Source: Synechococcus sp. KORDI-100
Lineage (GTDB): Bacteria > Cyanobacteriota > Cyanobacteriia > PCC-6307 > Cyanobiaceae
Direction of reading: 5' to 3'
Assembly: GCF_000737535.1 (NCBI RefSeq)
Contig: NZ_CP006269.1
Location: 2,356,001-2,420,000 of the forward strand
DNA: 64,000 nucleotides
Shown: piece by piece, positions 31,805 through 42,051 of the stretch
How the letters are laid out: each line of letters starts with the position of its first letter
Position numbering within the stretch: position 1 is the first letter of the stretch
Program-made: the position numbers and the translations under genes
Notes under the pieces: model-generated
Seen by the model: only the letters and a program-made list of their open reading frames with translations
The model's database searches: none
Told to the model about the DNA's origin: nothing

Positions 31805-32353
31805 TCAGCTCGCTTTGGCGAGCGCCAGACCGAGGCGGCGAACCTGACCTGACAGGCTGGCATCGATCACCTGTGAACCGAGGCTCACGACGAAACCGCC
31901 GATCAGACCTGGATCAACACTGAGGTCGATATCGACCTTCTTGGTACCGGCCATGGCCTGCACCCTGGTGGACAAGGCAGCCTGCTGCTCTTCGGTGAGA
32001 GGTTGTGCTGAACGCACGTGGGCCAATGTGATGCCCTGCTGCTGGCGATAGAGCTCGAGGTAGCGAAGCATCACCGCGTCGAGAGCCTGCAGGCGCTGAC
32101 GATCAGCCAGCACCTTGAGCAGATTCATCAGCGATGGGGTGACCTGATCAGACAGCAAGGCATCTAGAGCCTGTTTTTTACCGGCTGGCTCGAGCACCGG
32201 CGAAACCATGGCGTCACGGAAATCAGCCGAGCTCTGCCACAACTCGAGCAGGTCCTTGCATTGCTCGGCCACCGTGTCGGACTCCTTGCGTCCATTGGTG
32301 ATCTGAAGCAGGGCTTCGGCGTAGGGCGTAGCCAGAGAATTGAGAATCGGCAT
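31805..32353 (-). CDS. atpH: ATP synthase F1 subunit delta
   Basis: A 182-residue stator subunit joining F1 to the b/b' stalk. The N-terminal helical domain begins [12 protein letters not shown]. The family's C-terminal signature is seen in [20 protein letters not shown]. The start is ATG 32353, sharing one base with the atpF stop. Confidence 0.95.
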   Translation of the reverse strand: MPILNSLATPYAEALLQITNGRKESDTVAEQCKDLLELWQSSADFRDAMVSPVLEPAGKKQALDALLSDQVTPSLMNLLKVLADRQRLQALDAVMLRYLELYRQQQGITLAHVRSAQPLTEEQQAALSTRVQAMAGTKKVDIDLSVDPGLIGGFVVSLGSQVIDASLSGQVRRLGLALAKAS

Positions 32354-32868
32354 TAGGCGTCCCTCAGATTGGCGATGGAGGCATCAAGGAGCTTGTTCTG
32401 GGCCTTTTCATCAAGACGACCGGGCAGATCCCTGAGGACCTTGCTGATCGCCGCAGTGGCGGCTTCGCGACGGAGAGCATCGTTGATCCGAATGGCCTCG
32501 GCCTCGGCATCTGCAGATGCTCCCTGCTTGATGTTGGCCATCACAGCAATGGTGCGTTGCTCGCCTTCCGCACGGATGGAAGCCGCGCGTGATTGACCAT
32601 CCAGACGGATCTTTTCAGCCTTTTTGTTGGCTTCAGCCAGATCGGCCTGGGCTTTGGCGAGCTCCTCAGTAGCCGTTTTCAGGCGCTTTTCAGCGTCCTG
32701 AAGATCCTGAAGAATGGCCGCGCGGCGCCTCTCGAGAATGCCGCCCAGGAATCCACTCAGGAACTTGACCAGAAGAACGATGACGATGGCCAGGTTGACC
32801 AGATTCGTCTCGAAGATGTTGAAGTTGAGTCCGAAGCCTTCGGATGCCAGCAGGGGAGGGAAGGTCAT
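32353..32868 (-). CDS. atpF: ATP synthase F0 subunit b
   Basis: A 171-residue stalk subunit. One N-terminal membrane helix (LVNLAIVIVLLVKFLSGFLG, ~residues 25-45) is followed by a long charged coiled coil rich in Ala/Glu/Lys/Arg. Neighbouring starts and stops share single bases with atpG' and atpH, indicating coupled translation. Confidence 0.95.
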   Translation of the reverse strand: MTFPPLLASEGFGLNFNIFETNLVNLAIVIVLLVKFLSGFLGGILERRRAAILQDLQDAEKRLKTATEELAKAQADLAEANKKAEKIRLDGQSRAASIRAEGEQRTIAVMANIKQGASADAEAEAIRINDALRREAATAAISKVLRDLPGRLDEKAQNKLLDASIANLRDA

Positions 32869-33332
32869 CAGGCGGTGAGCAGTCGGTTGATGATCTGATC
32901 GCTGAGCTGGTCGACCCGGCTCTGGAGCTGGGAACGAGCTTGATCGCGCTCGTTGTCCATTTCACGACGGGCCGCTTCCTTGGTGCTGTTCGCTTCGAGC
33001 TCGGCCTGGGTAACGGCGGCGCGGTACAGACCGTCCACTTCCTGCTCGGCTTCCACCACTGCAGCCTGGGCTGCCTGACGGGCTTCTTTCAACTGCTCAG
33101 CGAGATCAGCTTCCAGACGTTGAATCTGAGCGAGCTTCTCCTTGGCATCAGCTCGGCTGGTGGAGATATAGCCCTCTCGATCCTCCACGACCTTGCCGAC
33201 CGGACGGAAGAAGAGAACATTGAGCAGGTAGGTGAGGAGAACCACCTGAACCGCCATCAGCGGAAGGGTGGCGTCGAGGTCAAAAAGACCTCCCTCAGGG
33301 ACACCTGCTTCAGCAAGCAGAAGCCAGGTCAT
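32868..33332 (-). CDS. atpG': ATP synthase F0 subunit b' (b-prime)
   Basis: A 154-residue second stalk subunit of photosynthetic F-ATPases. It has one membrane helix ([21 protein letters not shown], ~residues 28-50), then the [16 protein letters not shown] region and a coiled coil. It pairs with atpF as a b/b' heterodimer. Its stop overlaps the atpF start. Confidence 0.94.
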   Translation of the reverse strand: MTWLLLAEAGVPEGGLFDLDATLPLMAVQVVLLTYLLNVLFFRPVGKVVEDREGYISTSRADAKEKLAQIQRLEADLAEQLKEARQAAQAAVVEAEQEVDGLYRAAVTQAELEANSTKEAARREMDNERDQARSQLQSRVDQLSDQIINRLLTA

Positions 33333-33399
33333 GGAGGAGTGCGCTGGGAAGGGATCGGAAAACGGTCAGAGGGGGGGTGGTGAAGCCCCCCTGCCCTGA

Positions 33400-33789
<390 letters not shown>

Positions 33790-33814
33790 TTAAAAGACGA
33801 AAGAGTTTTGAGAA

Positions 33815-34540
33815 TCAGTGGACCTCGTGGAGGCCTTCTCCGATGTAAAAAGCAGCGAGGGTGGCAAAAATCAATGCCTGGATCGCACTGGTGAAAAGCC
33901 CCAGAAGCATCACGGGCAAGGGAACAATCAAGGGCACCAGATAAACCAGAACCCCCACAGCCAGTTCGTCCGCCAGGATGTTTCCGAACAAACGGAAGGA
34001 AAGCGACAGGGGCTTGGTGAATTCCTCAATGATCTTGAACGGGAGCATGATCGGCGTCGGCTCCACATACAGCTCGAAGAAACGCAGTCCCTTGCGGCTC
34101 AAACCGGCGTAGAAATACACCAGTGACACCAGCAGAGCCATCGCCACCGTGGTGTTGATATCTGCAGTTGGTGCACCGAGTTCACCTTCAGGCAGCTCGA
34201 TGAGCTTCCAGGGGATCAGTGCACCGCCCCAGTTGCTCACGAAGATGAACAGGAACAGAGTCCCGATGAATGGGAGCCAATCCCGATAATGCTTCTCTCC
34301 GATCTGGTCACGGGCCAGATCGCGAATGAATCCCCAGAGAAATTCCAGAAGATTCTGCAGACCGATCGGATCGCGCTGCATGCCCCTGGTGCCGACAAGC
34401 ACCAGAGCGAGCAAGACACCGATCAGGATCCAGGAGCTCAAAAACACCTGGCCGTGGAGGTACAGGTCACCGATCTGCCAATACAGATGGTGACCGACCT
34501 CCAGTTCGGCGAACGGCAGTGGGAAGGGCAGCAAAGCCAT
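33815..34540 (-). CDS. atpB: ATP synthase F0 subunit a
   Basis: A 241-residue polytopic stator with about five membrane helices, which forms the proton half-channels. The essential arginine lies in the conserved [18 protein letters not shown] segment. [20 protein letters not shown] is the plastid/cyanobacterial-type loop. The start is ATG 34540, 24 bp after the atpI-like gene. Confidence 0.96.
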   Translation of the reverse strand: MALLPFPLPFAELEVGHHLYWQIGDLYLHGQVFLSSWILIGVLLALVLVGTRGMQRDPIGLQNLLEFLWGFIRDLARDQIGEKHYRDWLPFIGTLFLFIFVSNWGGALIPWKLIELPEGELGAPTADINTTVAMALLVSLVYFYAGLSRKGLRFFELYVEPTPIMLPFKIIEEFTKPLSLSFRLFGNILADELAVGVLVYLVPLIVPLPVMLLGLFTSAIQALIFATLAAFYIGEGLHEVH

Positions 34541-34564
34541 GGGTGCAGAGAGAAATGCTCTGCT

Positions 34565-34933
34565 TCAGCGATCGAAGACGTGCTGAAGAATCAGAGCGGG
34601 CTTGTAGAGGAGAAATCCCAGGAAGGCAGGCAGTAGATCGAGCTGGGGCCACTTGGCGGCACCGACCACAAGCAGGGTTGGGACGACAAGCTGAAAGCGA
34701 CCCAGTCCGCGAGACTGTTCACTGAGGTTGGCCACGCTGCGGGCGAGCAGGCGCACGTACAGAAGTCCGGCGCAGGCACCCACGAACACACTGCCGGCTA
34801 CCGAAGCGTTGAAGGCGACAGCCACGATGGGTACCGTGACGATTGCCACCAAGCCGGTGGCCAGCAGCAGACGACGCTGAAGACGGTAGAAATCCTCCAA
34901 GCGACGCCTGAATTGGCGCGCGGAATCTATCAC
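34565..34933 (-). CDS. atpI: ATP synthase protein I (AtpI-like)
   Basis: A 122-residue membrane protein with four hydrophobic helices (e.g. LLLATGLVAIVTVPIVAVAF, SVFVGACAGLLYVRLLARSV) and the C-terminal GFLLYKPALILQHVFD. It occupies the usual atpI position at the head of the operon and is thought to aid c-ring assembly. I use GTG 34933. The much longer open frame upstream lies inside the methyltransferase gene and is spurious. Only 13 bp separate it from that gene's stop. Confidence 0.85.
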   Translation of the reverse strand: MIDSARQFRRRLEDFYRLQRRLLLATGLVAIVTVPIVAVAFNASVAGSVFVGACAGLLYVRLLARSVANLSEQSRGLGRFQLVVPTLLVVGAAKWPQLDLLPAFLGFLLYKPALILQHVFDR

Positions 34934-34946
34934 GCGTCTTATGTTG

Positions 34947-36149
34947 TTATCTCCGCAGCAGAAGCAGGTGCCGATCGACAAGATCGCGGACCAGACCAGG
35001 TTCAGCCAGCGAGCCGAGTGGGACTCCTGGCTGGTTTTCAACGGCGCGCAGCAAGGCCGCCGCCGCCCCATCGAGCTGGATCGGTTGCATGTTGCGATCG
35101 AGAATGGGATCGGGCTCGCCCCAAAGACATGGCTGTCGAATCGCTGAAGCCCTCTGCAGCGCGGCATCCGACCAACAGGGTTTGGGGATCGGCTGAGCAG
35201 ACAGGAAAAACTCGAAGTGACTGATGTCCGGATCAAGTTGTTCCACCAGCAACCACTGCTGATGGGGTTCCAGCGCTCTGGCGCGCTCAAGCAGCTCCCC
35301 TTCGAGTAGCCGGGCAGGATCCCAGACCTCTGGATTTGAAAATCCAGCGAAGTGGAGCCCGGCTGACCGAATGAACTGGAACAAACTCTCCAGGCTGTAA
35401 CAGGTTTCCTGGGGGTGCAGGTACATATCTGCGAAATTGGCGTCCGCTGCGCAGTCGATGGCCCAGCGTTCTCGGTGATGACGCGCCAATCGATTCCCAT
35501 CCGGGAGTGAATCCAGCAGCAGGCGACCAAGACGCAGGCCATCGGCACCGTCTCCCGCATCCAACATCGTCAGGGCCTGTTGTGTGCGATGGATTTCCCA
35601 GCGTCCGGATTCGGCGTACAGAAACAAATGCATCAAGCCGTCATCGGCCATCAGGTCAGCCAAGGCCCTGAGTCCGGACTCCGGCTCATCGAGGTGATGC
35701 AGGACCCCGACCGAGTTGATGTAATCGAACGGACCCTCCCCTGCGAGATCGAGCAGGCTGCGCTGCTCCTGGCGAAGCCTTGACACCAGCTGTTGAGCAC
35801 CAGATCGCCGCAGTCTCTCGCGCGCCACGGCCAACGCCCCTTCGCTGATGTCCACCGCAAGGATTTCAGCTCCCGGATTGAGATGGCAGAGGTAGTCGGT
35901 GCTGACCCCAGTGCCACAGCCTGCGTCCAGAATCCGCGGAGACCGATCGGTTAAGGGGAGCTCACCACGGACGGCGGCGAGGACGCTGGCATGACACCAA
36001 CGCCAGTTGTATCCAGGCGGCGGGCCCTCCTGAACCGGGTCTCCCGGGTAAGGAAAGCGGTCGTAGAAAGCGCTCACCTTGGGGGTCGCGGCATCAGTTG
36101 GCAAGGGATCGACCATCGAGGCAAGCCAGGGATCAGGCGAGCTTTTCAT
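34947..36149 (-). CDS. class I SAM-dependent methyltransferase
   Basis: A 400-residue protein. The AdoMet-binding core is at residues ~70-180: motif I ILDAGCGTGVSTDYL, motif II ILAVDISEGALAVAR, and a motif IV-like FDYINSVGVLHHLDEPESGL. The N-terminal FYDRFPYPGDPVQEGPPPGY and the long C-terminal half are shared with cyanobacterial proteins of unknown substrate. The start is ATG 36149 or ATG 36116. It is directly upstream of the atp operon (13 bp) and divergent from apcE. The substrate is not inferable. Confidence 0.8.
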   Translation of the reverse strand: MKSSPDPWLASMVDPLPTDAATPKVSAFYDRFPYPGDPVQEGPPPGYNWRWCHASVLAAVRGELPLTDRSPRILDAGCGTGVSTDYLCHLNPGAEILAVDISEGALAVARERLRRSGAQQLVSRLRQEQRSLLDLAGEGPFDYINSVGVLHHLDEPESGLRALADLMADDGLMHLFLYAESGRWEIHRTQQALTMLDAGDGADGLRLGRLLLDSLPDGNRLARHHRERWAIDCAADANFADMYLHPQETCYSLESLFQFIRSAGLHFAGFSNPEVWDPARLLEGELLERARALEPHQQWLLVEQLDPDISHFEFFLSAQPIPKPCWSDAALQRASAIRQPCLWGEPDPILDRNMQPIQLDGAAAALLRAVENQPGVPLGSLAEPGLVRDLVDRHLLLLRR

Positions 36150-36262
36150 GGCAACAGCTCACTGGATCGCATGCTGTGCAAGGCCTGCAAACATTTGTTC
36201 ATGCCACTCGGGAGCACCTGCCGGCCAGCCGTAACGTGTCCCGATCCGGCAAGACTCCGTCG

Positions 36263-39145
36263 ATGACAGTGACCGCCAGCAGTGGCAGCCCACGGGTGTC
36301 TCCCCAACTCTTCGACACCCTGCCGCTGTCGAGCGTTCGTCAGGCGGAACAGCAGGACCGGTTCCCGGATGGCGGAGAACTCGACACCCTGATCACGTTC
36401 TTCAGGAGTGGTCAGGACCGGCTGGAGGCCGCTCGCATCATCGCGGCCAACGCTGAATCGATCGTGGCCAGGGCTGCCAATCGCATTTTTGTGGGTGGCA
36501 CCCCACTCTCATTTCTCGAAGCCCCCCTCAGTACCGGTGAAACGAAACTCCCAGGCAGTCAGGACGGCACTCCACTGGCAGCGGATCAGGCGGCCTTCGA
36601 GCAATCCGTTCGAACCTTCACCGGCAGCAGTGGGGACACCAAACGGGGTAATTTTCTGACGCGCCTGCTGGAGGGGGCAGGTGGCGACGCCGATGTCAGA
36701 GTGGTTCTGCCAACTGGGTTCAATGCCATCAGTGTGGCGAAATACGGGCCGGCGTTCATGCGCAAGTCCGTTCGGGACATGGGCTGGTTCCTGCGCTACG
36801 TGGGTTACGCGGTTGTGGCCGGAGACCCCAGCATCCTCTCGGTGAACACACGCGGACTGCGAGACATTCTTCTGGCCAACTGCTCCCTCGCCGCCACGAA
36901 TGTGGCGTTGCAGGAAATGCGAGCCGCTTCAGCCCAGTTGCTGCGCGACAGGCCTGAATCGAGGCAGCTCGCCATCGACTGTTTCAACGTGCTGCTGCAG
37001 GAGTTGGCCATCGCCACCCCCAGCACCAGACAACGGCAGGGCAGCGATGTACAGCAGGGACTGCAGCTGCCCGCCATCTACGCCCTGGCCTCGGAAGGGT
37101 CCCAGCGTTTTGAGATGAGGCCTGGTCTCTCCGGCGCTGAAAAGGCCGAGGTGATCCGCGCGGCTTACCGCCAGGTGTTCGAACGCGACATCGCCAAGGG
37201 GTATTCCCAGTTCCCCTGCCGCTCAGAAGCCAGTCAGGTGAGCCAGGGACAGATTTCAACACGTGAGTTCATCCGTGCCTTAGGTCGCAGCAAGGAATAT
37301 CGCCAGCAGTTCCACGACCGTTTCGTGAACAGCCGCGTTGTTGAGTTGGCCTACCGCCACTTCCTCGGACGAGGCATCAGCTCCCTTGAGGAATTCCGCA
37401 AGTCGTTCTCCATCCTCAGCGACCAGGGATTGAACGGACTGGTTGATGTGCTGGTGAATTCCAAGGAATACGCCCGCTGCTTCGGTGAGGAGACAGTTCC
37501 CTACATCCGTGATCTCGGGGAGGAAGCCCAGGAGAGCGCGGGTTGGGGATCCAACCGCAAGCTGTACAACTTCAGCGCTCCCTTCGAGGGAGCTCCGCAG
37601 TACGTCACGTTGTACGCGTCCTACCGGCAGCCGTTTGCTGACCAGCATGTCTACGGCGGTGGCAACGATCCTGTTGCCAACCAGTACGGCGCCATCTTCC
37701 CCAGTGGCACTGCGTCCGTGTCCACGCGACCGGCACCCTATGGCTATGACAGCCGGCGCCTGTTGGTGAGTAACGGCCTGAACAGTCCCGGCCAGATCGC
37801 CAGCGCCCAGTCCCGATCGAGCCGTCCTCGCAAAGTCGGACCGCGCGTCGTTCGCCTGCAGCAGATCTCCACGGGTGGGGCAGCTCGTCCAAGCCGCGGT
37901 GGCCAACCCAGTGTTCGGAACACCGAATCCAGCACCCAGTCGGTGATCAATGCCGTCTACGTCCAGGTCCTCGGAAACTCCGGCTATGCCGGTGAGCGGC
38001 TCAGTTCTGAAGAAGCACGACTTGAGAACGGTGATATCTGTCTCAAGGATTTTGTGCGCAGCGTGGCGCGCTCCGATGCCTTCCGCCGTCGCTACTGGAG
38101 TGGTCTCTACATCGTGAAGGCCATCGAAGTGATGCATCGGCGGCTGCTCGGACGACCGACCTTCGGCCGTTGGGAAATCGATGCCCTGTTCGACACGGCA
38201 GCTCGAAAAGGCTTCTACGGAGTCGTTGACGCCTTGATCGACAGCAAGGACTACCAGGACTGCTTTGGAGACGACACCGTTCCCTTTGAGCGCTTCATCA
38301 CTCCTGGCGACCTCAACGTGCGCCGCGCTCCGACCCTCAAACGGGAGGTCGCCCAATTCGGGTACGACAACTCCGGGCTGGTTCTCAGCAGCCGTCCCGA
38401 ACCGATCGCTCCGATGTCCTATCGCGGTACTGGCGAGGTCACGCCCCGCAATTTCCCTGGTCGCGGGGGCGGCTCGAGAGCCGACTGGACGGGTATGGCC
38501 AGAAACTTGGGCGGGGATGACCTGCAGAAGAGCCTTCGCCAGATTCGCCTCGGTGAGCCGATCCAACGGAGACGAAGCTCCAGACAGGCACCAGTCACGC
38601 CGATGTCGAGAGCCCTCGAAACCAAAGGGGCCGAGGGCTACAAGCTGCGTTCATCCCTTCCACAGCGCCTGGTCCTGAAGCGTCCCTGCGACGAAAGCGA
38701 ACTGCGAACCATCATTGATGCCACGTACAAGCAGTTGCTGAATCGCATTCCACTGGAAAACGAACGACTTTTTGAAGCTGAATCCCGCCTCCGCAATCAG
38801 GATTCCGACCTTGCCGGTTTCATCGCCGATGTGGCCATGGCTGACGCTTTCCAGTCGCGCCTGTATGCGATGGCACCATTGCGTGCAGCCTCTGCGGCCA
38901 GCCTGGCGCTGCTCGGACGGGTGGCTTCACCAGCCGAAGTCAGCCGCTTCCTGCGCGTGCGGGCCGAATCCGGACAACCCGTCGCCGTGCGTGAAGTCCT
39001 TGATCGCATCGTTGAAACAGATCAGGTTCCGCGCATGGACGGCATGAATACAAGGGGGGACGTCACCCAGGCGACCCAACAGCGCACAGCTGCTCTTTAT
39101 CGAGGCAATGCGGGCCTGAATCCGACCATGGATTCAGCGATCTGA
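36263..39145 (+). CDS. apcE: phycobilisome core-membrane linker ApcE (LCM)
   Basis: A 960-residue scaffold of the phycobilisome core and terminal energy emitter to the photosystems. Residues ~18-240 form the phycobiliprotein-like domain, interrupted by the polar loop at ~75-150. A cysteine near residue 207 (LLANCSLAATNVAL) is a candidate bilin attachment residue. Three linker (REP) domains follow, at about 285-425, 555-695 and 808-940. Each has the pattern 'I..aY.qvl', 'F.r....s..yr..f' and 'LLGR', separated by Pro/Ser/Arg-rich arms. Three repeats imply a tricylindrical-type core. The start is ATG 36263. The longer frame overlaps the divergent methyltransferase. Confidence 0.97.
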   Translation: MTVTASSGSPRVSPQLFDTLPLSSVRQAEQQDRFPDGGELDTLITFFRSGQDRLEAARIIAANAESIVARAANRIFVGGTPLSFLEAPLSTGETKLPGSQDGTPLAADQAAFEQSVRTFTGSSGDTKRGNFLTRLLEGAGGDADVRVVLPTGFNAISVAKYGPAFMRKSVRDMGWFLRYVGYAVVAGDPSILSVNTRGLRDILLANCSLAATNVALQEMRAASAQLLRDRPESRQLAIDCFNVLLQELAIATPSTRQRQGSDVQQGLQLPAIYALASEGSQRFEMRPGLSGAEKAEVIRAAYRQVFERDIAKGYSQFPCRSEASQVSQGQISTREFIRALGRSKEYRQQFHDRFVNSRVVELAYRHFLGRGISSLEEFRKSFSILSDQGLNGLVDVLVNSKEYARCFGEETVPYIRDLGEEAQESAGWGSNRKLYNFSAPFEGAPQYVTLYASYRQPFADQHVYGGGNDPVANQYGAIFPSGTASVSTRPAPYGYDSRRLLVSNGLNSPGQIASAQSRSSRPRKVGPRVVRLQQISTGGAARPSRGGQPSVRNTESSTQSVINAVYVQVLGNSGYAGERLSSEEARLENGDICLKDFVRSVARSDAFRRRYWSGLYIVKAIEVMHRRLLGRPTFGRWEIDALFDTAARKGFYGVVDALIDSKDYQDCFGDDTVPFERFITPGDLNVRRAPTLKREVAQFGYDNSGLVLSSRPEPIAPMSYRGTGEVTPRNFPGRGGGSRADWTGMARNLGGDDLQKSLRQIRLGEPIQRRRSSRQAPVTPMSRALETKGAEGYKLRSSLPQRLVLKRPCDESELRTIIDATYKQLLNRIPLENERLFEAESRLRNQDSDLAGFIADVAMADAFQSRLYAMAPLRAASAASLALLGRVASPAEVSRFLRVRAESGQPVAVREVLDRIVETDQVPRMDGMNTRGDVTQATQQRTAALYRGNAGLNPTMDSAI

Positions 39146-39566
39146 TTGATCAGAAGTAAAACAATCGGCTCCAGATTTTTAATATTGAACCTCTGAACTT
39201 CACGGTGATCAGAGGAACATTGGATAACTTCAGCCATCCCTGAAGTTTCAGCAGGTTCTCTGCGGGATGGCTTGTGGGACAACGCTTTTCAGCGTCGCCA
39301 AGATGCAGTGAAGAACTGTTAACTCCACCAGGGGGGCTCCAGATGATTAACGCAGAATGCTGCGATTGCTGATTTTATCAGCACTGTCGGGTCGACAAAC
39401 AAGGGGCAAACAAGGTTCAGTGTTGAACGTTGTAAACAACCTCCTGAATGGTCGGCTCGGCCAAGGCTCTCAGCCCTTAGTCTGAGACGCGATCCTGAAA
39501 GGGATCACCCACATTCACCGGATACCGGTCTCCTACGGGCGGCCGCTTGTTTCGAGGCAGAACTGC
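39146..39566 (+). promoter_or_regulatory. apcE-apcA intergenic/leader region
   Basis: About 420 bp without a gene, expected to hold the apcABC promoter and untranslated leader. Two structures are visible. One is an 8-bp stem GCCATCCC/GGGATGGC (39233-39240 with 39264-39271). The other is a perfect 7-bp inverted repeat TGCTGAT-TTT-ATCAGCA (39367-39383). Neither has a following T-run, so they are not plain terminators. No consensus promoter could be fixed by eye. Confidence 0.5.
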
Positions 39567-40052
39567 ATGAGCATCGTCTCCAACTCGATCATCAACGCGG
39601 ACGCCGAAGCCCGCTACCTCAGCCCTGGCGAACTCGACCAGATCAAGGCTTTCGTGACCGGCGGTCAACGCCGTCTCCGCGTCGCCCAGGTTCTATGCGA
39701 AAGCCGTGAGCGCATCGTCAAACAGGCTGGTGGTCAGCTGTTCCAGAAGCGTCCCGACGTCATCTCCCCCGGAGGCAATGCCTACGGAGAGGAAATGACG
39801 GCGACATGTCTGCGCGACATGGACTACTACCTCCGACTCGTGACGTACGGCATCGTTGCCGGCGACGTCACTCCAATCGAGGAAATCGGCGTCATCGGAG
39901 CGAAAGAGCTCTACCGCTCCCTGGGCACACCCCTGGAAGCGATGGCTGAAGCCGTGCGTGAGATGAAGACGGTCGCGATGGGCCTTCTCACCGGCGCCGA
40001 TGCCGAAGAAGCTGGTACCTACTTCGATTACGTGGTGGGCGCACTCGCCTGA
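39567..40052 (+). CDS. apcA: allophycocyanin alpha subunit
   Basis: A 161-residue phycobilisome core pigment protein. The phycocyanobilin cysteine is Cys81 in [15 protein letters not shown], and the globin-like helices are conserved ([22 protein letters not shown]). It is followed by apcB after 36 bp, forming the apcABC unit. Confidence 0.98.
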   Translation: MSIVSNSIINADAEARYLSPGELDQIKAFVTGGQRRLRVAQVLCESRERIVKQAGGQLFQKRPDVISPGGNAYGEEMTATCLRDMDYYLRLVTYGIVAGDVTPIEEIGVIGAKELYRSLGTPLEAMAEAVREMKTVAMGLLTGADAEEAGTYFDYVVGALA

Positions 40053-40088
40053 ACACACCGCTGATTCCCTTCACGCTCCCAAGGATCC

Positions 40089-40577
40089 ATGCAAGACGCC
40101 ATCACCAACGTCATCAACAAGTCGGACGTTCAGGGCCTGTACCTGGACACGGCCTCGATGAGCAATCTCGAGTCGTATTTCTCCAGTGGCGAACTCCGGG
40201 TTCGTGCCGCCGCCACGATCAGTGCCAACGCCTCGGCCATCATCCGGGACGCCGTCGCCAAAGCGCTGCTCTACTCGGACATCACCCGTCCTGGCGGCAA
40301 CATGTACACCACCCGCCGCTATGCCGCGTGCATTCGCGATCTGGACTACTACCTGCGTTACTCCACTTACGCGATGCTCGCGGGTGACACCTCCATCCTC
40401 GATGAACGCGTTCTGAACGGACTGAAGGAGACCTACAACTCTCTGGGTGTGCCCATCGGAGCCACAGTTCAGGCCATCCAAGCCATGAAGGAAGTCACCG
40501 CAGGGCTGGTTGGGCCTGATGCAGGCAAAGAGATGGGTGTGTACTTCGACTACATCTGCTCCGGCCTCGGCAACTGA
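40089..40577 (+). CDS. apcB: allophycocyanin beta subunit
   Basis: A 162-residue partner of ApcA. It starts [20 protein letters not shown]. The chromophore cysteine is Cys81 in [13 protein letters not shown]. The conserved asparagine that is usually N-methylated lies just before it, in [11 protein letters not shown]. apcC begins 5 bp downstream. Confidence 0.98.
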   Translation: MQDAITNVINKSDVQGLYLDTASMSNLESYFSSGELRVRAAATISANASAIIRDAVAKALLYSDITRPGGNMYTTRRYAACIRDLDYYLRYSTYAMLAGDTSILDERVLNGLKETYNSLGVPIGATVQAIQAMKEVTAGLVGPDAGKEMGVYFDYICSGLGN

Positions 40578-40582
40578 GGCTC

Positions 40583-40783
40583 ATGCGGTTGTTCAAAGTC
40601 ACCGCCTGTATTCCCAGTCCTGAAAAGGTTCGGACGCAGCGCGAACTCCAAAACACCTTCTTCACCAAGTGGGTGCCATACGACAGCTGGTTCGCGGAGC
40701 AGCAGCGAATTCAGAAGCAGGGAGGCCGCATCATCAAGGTCGAACTCTGCACCGGCGGTCGACAGGTGAACGTCGGTAACTGA
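40583..40783 (+). CDS. apcC: phycobilisome small core linker ApcC (LC)
   Basis: A 66-residue linker that caps allophycocyanin trimers. It has MRLFKVTACIPSPEKVRTQR, the YDSWFAEQQRIQKQGGRI block and the CTGGRQVNVGN end. It is the last gene of apcABC and is followed by a strong terminator 27 bp on. Confidence 0.96.
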   Translation: MRLFKVTACIPSPEKVRTQRELQNTFFTKWVPYDSWFAEQQRIQKQGGRIIKVELCTGGRQVNVGN

Positions 40784-40810
40784 GCGAACGTCACAACAAG
40801 ATCCTGCTTT

Positions 40811-40838
40811 TCCCGGACATTTGTTCGGGATTTTTTTT
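40811..40838 (+). terminator. rho-independent terminator of apcABC
   Basis: The 8-bp stem TCCCGGAC/GTTCGGGA (one G-U pair) with loop ATTT is followed by eight Ts. Confidence 0.93.
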
Positions 40839-40866
40839 GACTTTTCCCTGTGAGGCCAGAGTGGGA

Positions 40867-41673
40867 TCAGCCCAGAGTTGACGCCACCAGACCATCAAGG
40901 TCTGGTAAAGCCGTGGCGGGTGACTGACCTGATAACCAGAGCACATACTCATGGTTGCCGGCGGGACCCGTGATGGGGGAAGCCACGATCCCCTGCGCGA
41001 TCCACCCGAGCTCGGCTGCCGCATCGATCACCTGTCGTATCGCATCGAGATGGGCTGATGGTTCACGAACCACTCCTCCCTTGCCGACCCGTTCACGACC
41101 GACCTCAAACTGTGGTTTCACCAGGACCAGCACATCCGCAGCCGTTCCGATGGTCAAGCGATGCAAGGCAGGAAGAATCAGGCTGAGCGAGATAAACGAC
41201 ACATCCGTGACCGCCAGGCTGGGCCTGGGGTCCTCCGCACCGTAAAGATCCTGCGGCTGAAGATACCGGAGGTTGGTGCGCTCGCGCAGAACAACCCGCT
41301 CATCGGTGCGAAGGCTCCATGCCGTTTGGCCGTAACCCACATCTACGCCATACACCTTGGTGGCCCCGTGCTGAAGCAGGCAGTCGGTGAAGCCGCCGGT
41401 TGAGATTCCGCCGTCAAGGCAGACCTTCCCTTTCACTGCAATCGCAAAGGATTCCAGGCCCGCAAGCAGTTTTTCTCCTCCCCGGGAGACGAATCGCGGC
41501 GGTTTCTCCACCACCAGAGCACGATCATTCGCGACTTCCAATCCCGGTTTGTCGAGCAGCTGACCAGAGGCATCGCGCACCTTGCCAGCGCGGATCAGTT
41601 GCTGGGCCTGTTGGCGGGACGAGGCCAGGCCCAAGGTCAGCAGCTGCAGATCAAGTCGCCGTTTTGAAGCCAT
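40867..41673 (-). CDS. tlyA: TlyA family RNA 2'-O-methyltransferase / hemolysin-like
   Basis: A 268-residue protein. An N-terminal S4 RNA-binding domain (residues ~4-60, RRLDLQLLTLGLASSRQQAQQLIRAG) is followed by an FtsJ-type methyltransferase core (SRGGEKLLAGLESF, LDGGISTGGFTDCLLQHGA, VYGVDVGYGQ). In other bacteria TlyA methylates 16S and 23S rRNA ribose. The start is ATG 41673. Confidence 0.92.
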   Translation of the reverse strand: MASKRRLDLQLLTLGLASSRQQAQQLIRAGKVRDASGQLLDKPGLEVANDRALVVEKPPRFVSRGGEKLLAGLESFAIAVKGKVCLDGGISTGGFTDCLLQHGATKVYGVDVGYGQTAWSLRTDERVVLRERTNLRYLQPQDLYGAEDPRPSLAVTDVSFISLSLILPALHRLTIGTAADVLVLVKPQFEVGRERVGKGGVVREPSAHLDAIRQVIDAAAELGWIAQGIVASPITGPAGNHEYVLWLSGQSPATALPDLDGLVASTLG

Positions 41674-41691
41674 TCCGTCATAAAAGCAGAC

Positions 41692-41970
41692 GTGATCCCG
41701 AAGAAAAACGGGGATCCGTCCGGCGATTCCCCAACTGCCAAGAAGATCATTTCAACCGCAGTTCAACGCGTGTCAAACCACCTTCCGAAATCCGCCAAGG
41801 TGGTTCCCCTGCTGAGGCCTGGCACCTTTGTGATGCTGGAGAATCAGCCAACGGATCTTCCGCCATTCCAGCTGATTCAATGCCGCGGCGGGCGTTGCTG
41901 GGTCCGTCAGCAGGCCTGGGGGCAGTATGTGCACTGGGAAGTGGAACATAAGCGTCTGCGGGCTGCATGA
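41692..41970 (+). CDS. conserved hypothetical small protein
   Basis: A 92-residue protein with a basic N-terminus and a compact C-terminal part (VPLLRPGTFVMLENQPTDLP, FQLIQCRGGRCWVRQQAWG) that looks like a small beta-barrel. It starts at GTG 41692 in the 18-bp space after the divergent tlyA start. Similar small proteins occur in picocyanobacteria, but I do not know a function. Confidence 0.6.
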   Translation: MIPKKNGDPSGDSPTAKKIISTAVQRVSNHLPKSAKVVPLLRPGTFVMLENQPTDLPPFQLIQCRGGRCWVRQQAWGQYVHWEVEHKRLRAA

Positions 41971-42051
41971 TCCAAGGCCAGAGCTGACGAATCGACACTT
42001 CTTTCTCTTTGATCAATCCCTTGGCAAAGCGACTCTGACGCGGCTCAATAG

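Noticed and set aside
34934-35560. Long upstream extension of the atpI frame
   Set aside because: It runs inside the methyltransferase gene and is Cys/Ser/Arg-rich without similarity to AtpI. The GTG 34933 start fits the family length.
37280-38566. 428-codon open frame antisense to apcE
   Set aside because: apcE is certain in this stretch, and the opposite frame has no recognisable motif.
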